NCBI GenBank assembly: GCA_963814985.1
Contig: CAWFFV010000018.1
Location: 1 to 64,000, forward strand
Source: CAWFFV01 sp963814985
Lineage (GTDB): Bacteria > Chloroflexota > Ktedonobacteria > Ktedonobacterales > Ktedonobacteraceae
Length of the DNA stretch: 64,000 nt
Direction of reading: 5' to 3'
A program made the translations under genes and the position numbers. A model generated the notes under the pieces. The model had not been told where the DNA came from. It saw nothing but the letters and a program-made list of their open reading frames with translations, and ran no database searches. Of the stretch, positions 41,409 through 49,144 are shown one piece after another; position 1 is the first letter of the stretch; the number at the start of each line of letters is the position of its first letter.

Positions 41409-42149
41409 CTAGAGTGCCTCGAGAGTAAAAGGTCGTGTACAGGGTTGATAGTAAATGCTGTCATTCTGTAACCTCCCAGCGTGACCCACGTAAAGCGGTG
41501 TGGTGAACATTACAGCTACCTCATCGCCAGAGCGCACGAAAGCCGCCCGACGTGGTAGCTGGGTGAGCATATGCGCAATATCACTGGTAGATTGGCTCGT
41601 CTTCTTTCCTACTGGGTTAGCAGCAAGGCGCTTCATGACTTGACGCAGTATGAAGATGACGCCAGTACACGAACTCCTTGTTATTCTTTGGGTTGCGGCC
41701 AAAGGTCTGATAACCATCTTCTTCGACTATTAGGCCATCAGGGTATTTGACGTTTATCTTTAATACCTCTCCTTTTGTCTTCGTAGAAAGCCATCATAAA
41801 CTCTGCGCCTAGAGCGATACCAAGTCCTTCTATGGCTTCAAAGGGTATAGGATGGTAAGCGCTTCCTGTCTTCATAACTAGGTAAAACAGGCGGTTAAGA
41901 TACGGGATTGGATCGGTAAAGGGGTGATCTCCCAGATACACCCTATTGCCTCTTCTGTGTTTCAGGAGTGGGACAATATTAGATTTGATGAATTGGTTAA
42001 CCAGATCGTCCTCAGCGCCGTACTTTATAAAATGGTCCACAACCTCTGGCTCTATATCTTCTGGACGGATTGACACTTCACCGCTCATGAAGAATGATGA
42101 CATCTCCTTGGCATCGTCAGGATTTACGTTGAAGACTATCTTGGTTCTA
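41409..42149 (-). pseudogene. TraG/VirD4-like conjugative ATPase, C-terminal fragment
   Basis: C-terminal 240 or so residues of a conjugative coupling-type ATPase, cut at its front by the IS630 insertion at 42148. It opens RTKIVFNVNPDDAKEMSSFF, a stretch typical of the region after the last ATPase motif, and ends with HMLTQLPRRAAFVRSGDEVAVMFTTPL near the stop at 41409. At least two frame changes lie between about 41640 and 41760, joining EDKRRGI, KINVKYPDGLIVEEDGYQTF and RQVMKRLAANPVGKKTSQ. No Walker A or B survives. Assignment as TraG-like is by the overall pattern and by the linked replication-relaxation gene. Confidence 0.6.
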
Positions 42150-42169
42150 GTACAGCCTCGCAGAAATAA
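42147..42169 (+). repeat. IS630 left terminal inverted repeat with TA duplication
   Basis: Exact reverse complement of 43486-43508 over 23 bases, including the flanking CTAG that contains the duplicated TA. Confidence 0.93.
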
Positions 42170-43505
42170 CCCAGGAGCCTACAGAGAGGTAGGAGGTCCT
42201 TTGTAGGTCCAGTGAAAAGCCCCATTGGATGTTCGATTGTAGTAGGCAATGAACGCGAGAATATGAACACGCAGCTCTTGGACCGAGAGACAACTCAAAC
42301 GAGCAAGCAAGCGGCGTACCAGAATGCTGAACCAGATCTCAATTTGGTTTAACCAGGAAACTATGCTTTGGTGTGTAGATAAAACGAATACGATGGCTGG
42401 GATCAGAAAGAAAAGTGGCGCGCGTTGCCATCGAGGCGAGATGTCCACATTTGCCTTTGAGACCCAGATCCTCCTGAATACCGCAGTGCCTGACGACCAG
42501 AGACACCAGCGTCTCCGATTGATGCGTGTTGAGTTGATCGGTGACAAAAATCCACGAGGCTTCCGGATCAGTCTGGATGGTCTGTTCGATGTGTGCAACA
42601 AAATCTTCTTCCGTGCGCCTTGGTCCAATCGTTGGAGCAATGATCTGACCTGTGGCCACCTCAAGATTGGCAATCAGACTTTGTGTGCCATGTCGGATAT
42701 ATTCGAACTCTTCGCGTTCAACATGGCCTGGCAGCATCGGCAGCGAGGGATGGAGCCGTTCAAGGGCTTGCACCCCGGTCATCTCGTCACAACTCATCAC
42801 ATGAGTTCCTTGTTCATGGAGCGTGGGAGCAGCCTGATAGACCTCACACACCGTGCGAATCTGCTCTGCTAATGCGATGGGATCATCGGCTGGTGGGGTC
42901 AGCCAGTACCGCTTACGATGGGGCTGCAAAGCGCTCACCTTTTAAAAAACGTTCCACAGTTCGTGGAGAAATGGTGGTGACGATGCCTCGTTTCATCGCT
43001 TCGTCGGCGAGTTCTCGTGGCGTCCAGGCACTCACCGGTCGATCTGCTGTCATCGGCTGCTCGCAGGCCAGTGCCATCATCTGCATGTACTGTTCGAGGG
43101 TGAACGTTCCCGGTGCTCCAGGACGCTGCTCATCGGTCAAAAGGGCTTCGATGGCTTGCGAGAGGAGTTTCGGATTTCCTGCGTCTTCGATGGCTTGCAG
43201 ACGGGACTCGGCTTCTCGCCAGCGTTCGCGCCACAATCGTACGGTTTCATGATCCACATGCAGCTCCTGAGTAATCTTGGTATTGCTGGATCCAGCTCCT
43301 GCTGCAAGGACGATTTTCCCACGGCGAACCAGACGTTGAGGACACGTTGCACGACGGACCAGACGCTCCAACAGGTCTTGCTGCTGCGCACTCACATTCA
43401 AAGGAATTGCATGAGGATTGGGCACGATCTTCTTCTCCTTCTCTTGATTTGATCTCCTTTTCCCAGTATACCATACACTTCCGACTTATTTCTGCGAGGC
43501 TGTAC
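42150..43505 (-). mobile_element. IS630-family insertion sequence, 1,356 bp
   Basis: Complete element with perfect terminal inverted repeats: GTACAGCCTCGCAGAAATAA at 42150-42169 and its reverse complement at 43486-43505. TA is duplicated at 42148-42149 and 43506-43507, the target-site hallmark of IS630/Tc1-type elements. Left of it lies conjugative-element DNA; right of it lies the 3' end of narK. Because the two sides derive from different genes, the insertion was made at the junction or a deletion has since brought them together. Confidence 0.93.
42179..43425 (-). CDS. IS630-family DDE transposase, two frameshifts
   Basis: Transposase of about 410 residues. The N-terminal HTH part reads RLVRRGKIVLAAGAG and TKITQELHVDHETVRLWRERW. 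The DDE catalytic half carries MSCDEMTGVQALERLHP (first Asp), WIFVTDQLNTHQSETLV (second Asp) and YTPKHS-SWLNQIEIWFS (Glu). One surplus base near 42939-42944 separates RFLK from SALQPHRKRYWL, and one surplus T at 42358-42360 separates TPKHS from SWLNQIEIW. Both sit in homopolymers, and correcting them gives a normal single-ORF transposase. If the lesions are real, this copy is inactive unless helped in trans. Confidence 0.9.
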
Positions 43506-43508
43506 TAG
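43486..43508 (-). repeat. IS630 right terminal inverted repeat with TA duplication
   Basis: Exact reverse complement of 42147-42169 over 23 bases. Confidence 0.93.
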
Positions 43509-43690
43509 GAGGGTCCTTTCTTCCGATCTTACAGGGAAGCGTGAAGCAATTGAGCAATTCTTACGCCCCAGGGCTAATAGTGCTTGCACTCTTTGCATTT
43601 ATGACACTCGTTGTACTACGTCTGTTGGTCGCGTTCCAGACCGGCTGGCGCCTCTCCTGGATAACTCTTGCTGAGAGCAAGGCAGTATAA
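43508..43690 (+). pseudogene. C-terminal fragment of disrupted narK
   Basis: An open frame of 60 codons with no start, beginning at the right edge of the IS630 element: GGSFLPILQGSVKQLSNSYA, then PGLIVLALFAFMTLVVLRLL and TGWRLSWI, ending in TAA at 43688. GGxFLP-I-L-G and the last transmembrane helix followed by a basic end are the usual NarK C-terminus. It continues, on the same strand, the fragment that ends near 40232-40330. The 3' half is overlapped antisense by the end of the LuxR-type regulator ORF. Confidence 0.78.
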
Positions 43691-44377
43691 GGGACAATCG
43701 TGACCTCCTTTCTTTTTCTCCCGCATTTACGTAGAGAGGAGGTCAATTCATGGGACACCAATCCCATGCGCATGGCGACGAGGATCGCCTGGGTACGACT
43801 CTGCACATGGAACTTGGCAAGAATGTGGCGAACGTGGGTTTTCACGGTATCCTCAGCAATTTGCATAGTATGTGCAATCCCTTTATTGGAGAGTCCCTGA
43901 GCAAGCAGATCCAGGACCTCCATTTCACGTTCAGTCAGTAGCTCTTGATGATTGGGTGCTTGTATCTCACGTAACAAGTAAGCAGAGACCTGGGGAAAGA
44001 GATAAACCTGACCTGCTGCTACCTCTTTGATCACTTTTCGTAGCTCATCAGCCTGCGTGTCTTTGAGCAAGTAGCTGATGGCTCCCGCTCGGATGGCTCC
44101 AATCACAGAGCTACGTTCAATTAGACTGGCCAATGCAATCACCGCCGTCTCCGGCAATTCACGATGAATAGTTGATATTGCGGCAATGCCATCCATTACG
44201 GGCAGGAACAGGTCCATCAGAACAACGTCGGGTTGTAGATGACGTGCCTTCTCCACCGCCTCCACTCCCATCTACGGCCTCACCCACAATGTCCAACTCC
44301 GGGTCACGTCCCAGGAACATATGCAGCCCTTCACGTATCATCCAACTGTGATCCACAATCAGTATCCGAATGGGCAT
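43561..44377 (-). CDS. NarL/LuxR-type response regulator, one frameshift
   Basis: Response regulator with an N-terminal receiver and C-terminal LuxR HTH. The start is MPIRILIVDHSWMIREGLHM (44375-44377). One surplus G in a GGG run at 44267-44269 breaks the frame after GEAVDG. It resumes as VEAVEKARHLQPDVVLMDLFLPVMDG (phospho-Asp in VVLMDLF) with the receiver lysine in SYLLKDTQ. The HTH reads LTEREMEVLDLLAQGLSNKGIAHTMQIAEDTVKTHVRHILAKF. The domain ends near 43720, but the frame runs on another 50 codons to 43561, antisense to the narK remnant, so its original stop has probably been lost. It is 38 bases downstream of the receiver protein on the same strand. Confidence 0.86.
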
Positions 44378-44415
44378 CTGCTCAGCCTTTCAAAATGTCT
44401 GTGACGATGAATTTT

Positions 44416-44898
44416 TCACTTCACTATTCTAAACAACTGTGCAACCTTCTCCAGGAGATTATCGATCTCAAAAGGTTTACGAATCCAGTCTTTTGCACCG
44501 GGAATATTGCTTATGTCACTTATACGATGATCAGCCGTCATCACAATCAGAGAAATACCTGCGTACAACTCATGTTGCGAGAGCCATTTTGCAATCTCAT
44601 AACCGGAAACTCCCGGCATCATCAAATCTAGCAGGATACCTTGTGGCATCAGATCTGCTTCAGCACATTGCAAAAACGGCTGCACATCGACACTCTCAGA
44701 AATACCCACAGCAGTGTATCCTTCCATCTGCAAAAGACACAATATGCTAGAAAGAATCGCTAGATCATCTTCGACAACCATAATATAGGGAGAAGTGTTG
44801 ATACAAAAGGACGTGCCACAGGCTTGATCATCACTCAAAGTTATACCATTTTGATGCGTATACTGCATTGCGGAGTTTCCCCCCTTCAGATATTTCAT
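44416..44898 (-). CDS. Single-domain response regulator
   Basis: Stand-alone receiver protein of 160 residues. After a 38-residue tail the receiver reads YIMVVEDDLAILSSILCLLQ (acidic pair), GILLDLMMPGVSGYEIAKWL (phospho-Asp at the third position of LLDLMMP), SLIVMTADH (switch Thr) and WIRKPFEIDNLLEKV (conserved Lys-Pro). No output domain follows, so it probably relays or modulates the kinase. Its ATG overlaps the kinase stop by one base (TGATG), showing translational coupling to the histidine kinase upstream. Confidence 0.9.
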   Translation of the reverse strand: MKYLKGGNSAMQYTHQNGITLSDDQACGTSFCINTSPYIMVVEDDLAILSSILCLLQMEGYTAVGISESVDVQPFLQCAEADLMPQGILLDLMMPGVSGYEIAKWLSQHELYAGISLIVMTADHRISDISNIPGAKDWIRKPFEIDNLLEKVAQLFRIVK

Positions 44899-46848
44899 CA
44901 GGGTGCAAGAGGAAGCGTAAACCAGAAAGTAGAACCCAGTCCTGGTCTACTCTCAACACCATATGCTCCCTGATGCTGTACAAGAATCATTCGACAGATA
45001 TATAGCCCAAGCCCCAATCCCACCCCAGCCCCACTACATATCTTGATATCCTTCGCACAATGAAAACGCTCCCAGATCTGCTCTTGTTCTTCCGGAGGTA
45101 TCCCAGGTCCTTTGTCACATACTCAGAACACGCGTGATCTGTTCTTCCACCTGTAGATGCACTTCAACAGGGCTATCTGCCGGCGAGTACTTCAGAGCAT
45201 TCGTCAGGTAGTTAGCAACAACCTGCCTGATACGATCGCGGTCAGCGACGATCAGTACGCTCGTCTCAGCAGGCAAATCCAGATCAATAGAACGCGTGGG
45301 GACCACCTCGCATTGTTCCATAATGGTCTCTCGGACGATAGCCGCCAGATCACAACGTTGCAGATGCAAATCCAGCCCTTTTATCTGGATACGTGTAGCA
45401 TCCAATAGATCTTGAATTAGCAGATTTAAGCGGTTGATCTGCTGATCTGTACTGAGAAGAATCTCTGTCAGTCTTTCGCAGACCTGCACATGCTCTTCCA
45501 AAGAAATGGTCTTGACAAGCTTTCTCTTATTTAGGAGACGCTCAATCAGTCCAACATGAGCTTTGATCGTCGTTAATGGCGTTCTTAACTCATGGCTGGC
45601 AATCCCCAGGAACTCGTCCATGCGACTATTAGCAACATGCAAAGCCAATTCGTGGGCCTGAGCCTGCGTTCGCTCAAGCACCAGCAGCGCCAATGACGCG
45701 GTCACTTTCGCCAATTCTATTTCTTGCAGCATATCTATCTGCTCTGCATGGTCATATTCCATACTCAGAATACCAAGTAGTTGTTTGCCTGGCAACATGG
45801 GGACAACCAGCATTGCGTGCGTCCCATCTGTACGAGTCAGATGGCTGAGAATGGCCTCACCGGCGTATATGCGGGCAATGAGCGCAGGCTCGAAATAATC
45901 TCTCAAGAAGGGTTTCGCAGGATCAATCCACCACTGCGGTGCATCAGCAAGACCCGTAATAGCCAGTGGGTGCAATTTTTCCTCGTCTGGCCCTATCAGG
46001 GCCATGCCAACACGTACACACCTGAGCACACGACATATAAGTTCCACTAATCGCTGTGCCACAATACTCAGAGTTGGGGAAAGATTGGATGTGTCTTGCC
46101 AGGCAGTGTTGGTCTCCTCTGAAAGTTGTACAAGTGCCTGTCCCATTGCCACCAGAGCACTGAGAGCATCGTCTGGGCACTGCTCCCATTGTCTGGATAC
46201 GCTCACGAGAGCATCGCAGATACCCGCAAAGGAATCCTTTCCATCTGTCCCGTCAAGTTCAGGTGTGTGCATGTATGCAGCATATAACAATTCAGGATGC
46301 GTTACCATCCAAAAATGATAGGACTTCACGTATGAGAGAAACGCGATTAAGTGATTGTAATAGACAGGTCCCAGGAGGAGGTATATTTCATGACGACAAC
46401 GCTCAGCACGCAAGGGATGGAGAAACAGGAAGAGAGAACAGGAGAAAAGACTCTTTGCCAGAGCAGAATTTACTGACGGCCAGACTGTCAGAGGATGATC
46501 CTGTTTTCTTAGAACACTCAGGTGTTCCTCAATCTCACATTCCCCTGGAGGGAGAGTCTCCAGCATGGTTTTCCTATCCTGGGCAGCCATGCCAAAAAGG
46601 TGTAATGTCGAACCACGGAAGAGATGACTGGAGGAGCACTCGCTATAAGATAAAAGATACATCAATAGTTGCTCTTTGAACCATGATGGCAAGGGATTGT
46701 CAAGATAGGTTATGCGAGTCTGAGACCAGAGGTTCTGCAAGATATGAGGAGTCTCATAGGCCAGCATAAAAGCAGGAGGAACAAAGCCAAAATGTTGCCG
46801 AATTTCCGCCAGAATTTGCTCGCTGATCGTATGCCCTTCGACTTCCAT
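44898..46848 (-). CDS. Histidine kinase with AhpD/CMD-like N-terminus and GAF domain, one frameshift
   Basis: Soluble sensor kinase of about 649 residues. Residues 1-220 resemble two carboxymuconolactone-decarboxylase/AhpD-like halves. WFKEQLLMYLLSYSECSSSH keeps one Cys (71) and the His (75) of the CxxCxxxH redox motif but has Tyr at the first Cys position. A GAF domain follows (VGMALIGPDEEKLHPLAITG, VVPMLPGKQLLGILSMEY). HisKA is FLGIASHELRTPLTTIKAHVG, and HATPase_c has NYLTNALKYSP. One surplus base near 45118-45125 shifts the frame before CDKGPGIPPEEQEQIWERF, GVGLGLGLYICRMIL and the GSTFWFTLPLAP end. Start at 46848 behind AGGAGG. It is coupled to the receiver gene downstream. Confidence 0.85.
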
Positions 46849-47399
46849 AGAGGATAACCCTCCTTTTCCCTGTCTTGGAATGTCTCTTCAAAGAGAGACA
46901 CTCCCCTGGAGAGAATAAATAACTAGTGGTGTTTGCTCCTCAATCTATCCATAACAGTGAGCATAACATACTATATATCAACAATCAAGATTGCTAATGA
47001 GACGAAACCGATCATTTTTTGTATGGCCATTTCGGGGGATCCTGTGACATGCGGTGATGAGAGGATGGGGAAAGAATCCACCATCTCTACAGGATATTCA
47101 TCAAGGCATTTTTAGGTCTAGAACAATGACCAGCCGCCCTCTCAGGGTAGAACCACGCTATCCGGTGAAGAGCTCAAAGAATCCTCTGAAAATGAGCTCG
47201 AACAAGGAGACCTTCACCATTTACTGTGGCACTACCCCTCTCAGAGCAAGAACGAAACAGGAGAAAAGCCGTTTAAAAGTCCTGTAGAGACAATATACAT
47301 GCTTTTCAACAAACACAAATAAATCGATACACTGGAATATTTGCACTAATTTTCATTATTATCCTTTTTTGCCATGGTTATCTCAATACAATCAATGAC
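46849..47399. other. Intergenic region between kinase and RiPP-like peptides
   Basis: No complete gene. It includes the kinase promoter. A 67-codon frame without a start codon at 47122-47322 (plus strand) reads like protein (TTLSGEELKESSENELEQGD, then LHHLLWHYPSQ) and may be the tail of a lost gene. A 77-codon ORF in another frame over the same DNA looks less natural. Confidence 0.3.
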
Positions 47400-47428
47400 T
47401 TGACAAATCATAAAATATATATCATACT
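47400..47428 (+). promoter_or_regulatory. Predicted promoter of the RiPP-like precursor genes
   Basis: Perfect -35 TTGACA at 47400-47405, 17-base spacer, -10 CATACT at 47423-47428 (four of six matches to TATAAT). The start site would be near 47435, giving an 88-base leader before the first precursor. Confidence 0.5.
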
Positions 47429-47437
47429 TCTATTGAC

Positions 47438-47475
47438 TACATAAGCTCTTCTGCTCGTAGAGCTTCTTCTATGTA
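47438..47475 (+). promoter_or_regulatory. Leader hairpin before the RiPP-like precursors
   Basis: TACATA and AGCTCT (47438-47449) pair with AGAGCT and TATGTA (47459-47464 and 47470-47475), with a five-base bulge and nine-base loop. It lies in the predicted untranslated leader and could stabilise the message or be regulatory. Confidence 0.4.
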
Positions 47476-47522
47476 GGAGAAAAACAGCCAAATGTGTATT
47501 TCACTTCAAAGGAGGATCACTC

Positions 47523-47615
47523 GTGAAAAAGATCGTTGTTCGCAAAACCGAAGCCGTCAAACTCACCAGCGCAGCCTCTCCTCTGTATGCTCCTGGATGC
47601 ATTGTGAATGCTTAG
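47523..47615 (+). CDS. Putative RiPP precursor peptide 1 (30 residues)
   Basis: GTG-started peptide behind AAAGGAGGATCAC. The N-terminal 16 residues, MKKIVVRKTEAVKLTS, are basic and identical to those of the second peptide; the remaining 14 are AASPLYAPGCIVNA. The shared leader-like part, a short variable tail with a conserved PLY and one cysteine, the tandem duplication, and the protein with a PqqD-like domain encoded next all fit a ribosomally synthesised and post-translationally modified peptide precursor. I do not recognise the class. The cleavage point after S16 is a guess from where the two copies diverge. It is missed by ordinary length cut-offs. Confidence 0.75.
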   Translation: MKKIVVRKTEAVKLTSAASPLYAPGCIVNA

Positions 47616-47660
47616 TTGAGTAGTCCATCTTCATCCAGATAAGGTAAAGGAGGATCACCT

Positions 47661-47747
47661 GTGAAAAAGATTGTCGTTCGCAAAACCGAAGCCGTCAAAC
47701 TCACCAGCGTTGCTACGCCTCTCTACGGCCGCACTTGTGTGGCTTAA
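47661..47747 (+). CDS. Putative RiPP precursor peptide 2 (28 residues)
   Basis: Second tandem copy, GTG start behind AAAGGAGGATCAC, 45 bases after the first. Its first 16 residues are identical to the first peptide (MKKIVVRKTEAVKLTS), and the tail is VATPLYGRTCVA. The DNA from the ribosome site through codon 16 is nearly identical between copies, with only silent third-position changes in the leader codons, while the tail has diverged in sequence and length. That pattern suggests selection on the leader and freedom in the core, as in RiPP precursor families. PLY and the single Cys are kept. Confidence 0.75.
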   Translation: MKKIVVRKTEAVKLTSVATPLYGRTCVA

Positions 47748-47878
47748 AGCAACACATCTTTGCATAAGCCATTACTGGCAATAAGCAGAGGACTGAAGGG
47801 CTTGCATGCGAATACACGAGTATTTGTAAGTAAGCTCTTTCCCCTTCTTCTACCCACTAGAACATTGAGGAAGAGAGC

Positions 47879-49093
47879 GTGACCAACAATTCATCTCTCA
47901 AATTCTATTCACTAACATTTGTCTCAGACACGCATGATATTACAGTAGGGCGACCTGACACCGAAACCTATGCCGTTTTTCCACCAGACGGCGTGGCTCT
48001 GTTACAGCAACTGCAAGCTGGCCTTACTCCTGACTCAGCCACCATGTGGTATGAACAACACTATGGTGAACCGATTGACATCAATGATTTTCTCGACACC
48101 CTACGTGATCTGGGCTTCCTTCGAGAAGATGAAGCCGCAGACGAGACGCCCGTTCCTCAGTCGTCTTCCTCTGTTAAATGGCAGTGGTGGGGACGCGCAG
48201 CGTTTTCTCCTATGGCATGGACCCTCTATGCCATACTCTTTGGTTATTGCGTGTATGACATGGTACGCTTCCCACATCTGCGGCCAGCATATCAAAATGT
48301 GTTCTTCTCACCCTACTTCACCGTGATCGAACTCAGCTTGTTTCTCAGCCAATTTCCAGGCATCTTCTTCCACGAGTTGTATCACGTTCTGGCAGGCAGA
48401 CGATTAGGGATTGCTTCACGCCTGGGTTTTGGTCGTCGCTTATACTTCCTGGTATTCGAGACATCTCTAACAGGTTTATGGAGTGTGCCCAGGCGGTCGC
48501 GCTATCTGCCATTTCTGGCTGGTATGCTTGCCGACACTATCTGGTTCTCCCTTCTGACTATCATTGCAGGGGCAACAATGACCTCTGACGGGCGTTTTTC
48601 TCCCATCGCAGGGATCTGCGCAGCTTTTGCTTTTGCCACCATCCTCAGGTTCCAATGGCAATTTTACTTCTATCTGCGCACCGATCTCTATTACGTGTTT
48701 ACCAATATCTTTAGCTGCGTTGACCTACAACAGACGACACAACGCTATCTTCTCAATCGTATATGGCGTGTACTTGGTCGTACAGAGAAAATGGATGATG
48801 AAACGCAGTGGAACCCACGAGATCGTCAGGTTGCCCCCTGGTACGCCCCTTTCTACGTGCTCGGTTGTCTTTTGTCTATTAGTGTCTCGCTTTTTGTCGC
48901 TGTTCCAATTACCATTCAGTTTCTGTTTGGCACCTTCGCCCATCTCTTCGGAGGTTCTGCCATCAGCCCCAGTCTGTTCTGGGATTCCTTTATTTTCCTG
49001 ATGTTGAATGTACTACAACTGATCGTGGTCGCTGTCGTCTTCCTGCGTGAGCGCAAACAACAGGCACAAGTGAGCAGAGCCTCACTGAACTAG
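47879..49093 (+). CDS. PqqD-like domain fused to an M50-type membrane metalloprotease
   Basis: Membrane protein of 404 residues, GTG start behind GAGGAAGAG. Residues 8-82 have the PqqD/RRE pattern, with strands ending in TYAVFPPDGVALLQQLQAG and a helix ending in LDTLRDLGFL, the fold that binds RiPP leader peptides. After a short linker come about six to seven hydrophobic helices. The zinc motif HELYH is at residues 165-169 (FPGIFFHELYHVLAGRRLG), and AGMLADTIW further on may supply the third ligand, as in M50 site-2-type proteases. The natural reading is an enzyme that recognises the shared leader of the two small peptides and cleaves or helps export them. It is 131 bases downstream of them. 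The C-terminal helices end in a basic tail. Confidence 0.8.
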   Translation: MTNNSSLKFYSLTFVSDTHDITVGRPDTETYAVFPPDGVALLQQLQAGLTPDSATMWYEQHYGEPIDINDFLDTLRDLGFLREDEAADETPVPQSSSSVKWQWWGRAAFSPMAWTLYAILFGYCVYDMVRFPHLRPAYQNVFFSPYFTVIELSLFLSQFPGIFFHELYHVLAGRRLGIASRLGFGRRLYFLVFETSLTGLWSVPRRSRYLPFLAGMLADTIWFSLLTIIAGATMTSDGRFSPIAGICAAFAFATILRFQWQFYFYLRTDLYYVFTNIFSCVDLQQTTQRYLLNRIWRVLGRTEKMDDETQWNPRDRQVAPWYAPFYVLGCLLSISVSLFVAVPITIQFLFGTFAHLFGGSAISPSLFWDSFIFLMLNVLQLIVVAVVFLRERKQQAQVSRASLN

Positions 49094-49144
49094 GCGGAAC
49101 GCCCTCACTGTTTCACCGCTATCTCATAAGAAAGGATACTAAGG

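Noticed and set aside
42900..42960. Programmed frameshift in the IS630 transposase at TTTTTTAAAAGG
   Set aside because: The slippery-looking run would need a +1 shift, and a second frame change of the same kind lies at 42358-42360 without a slippery site. Both are explained by one surplus base in a homopolymer, as elsewhere in the window.
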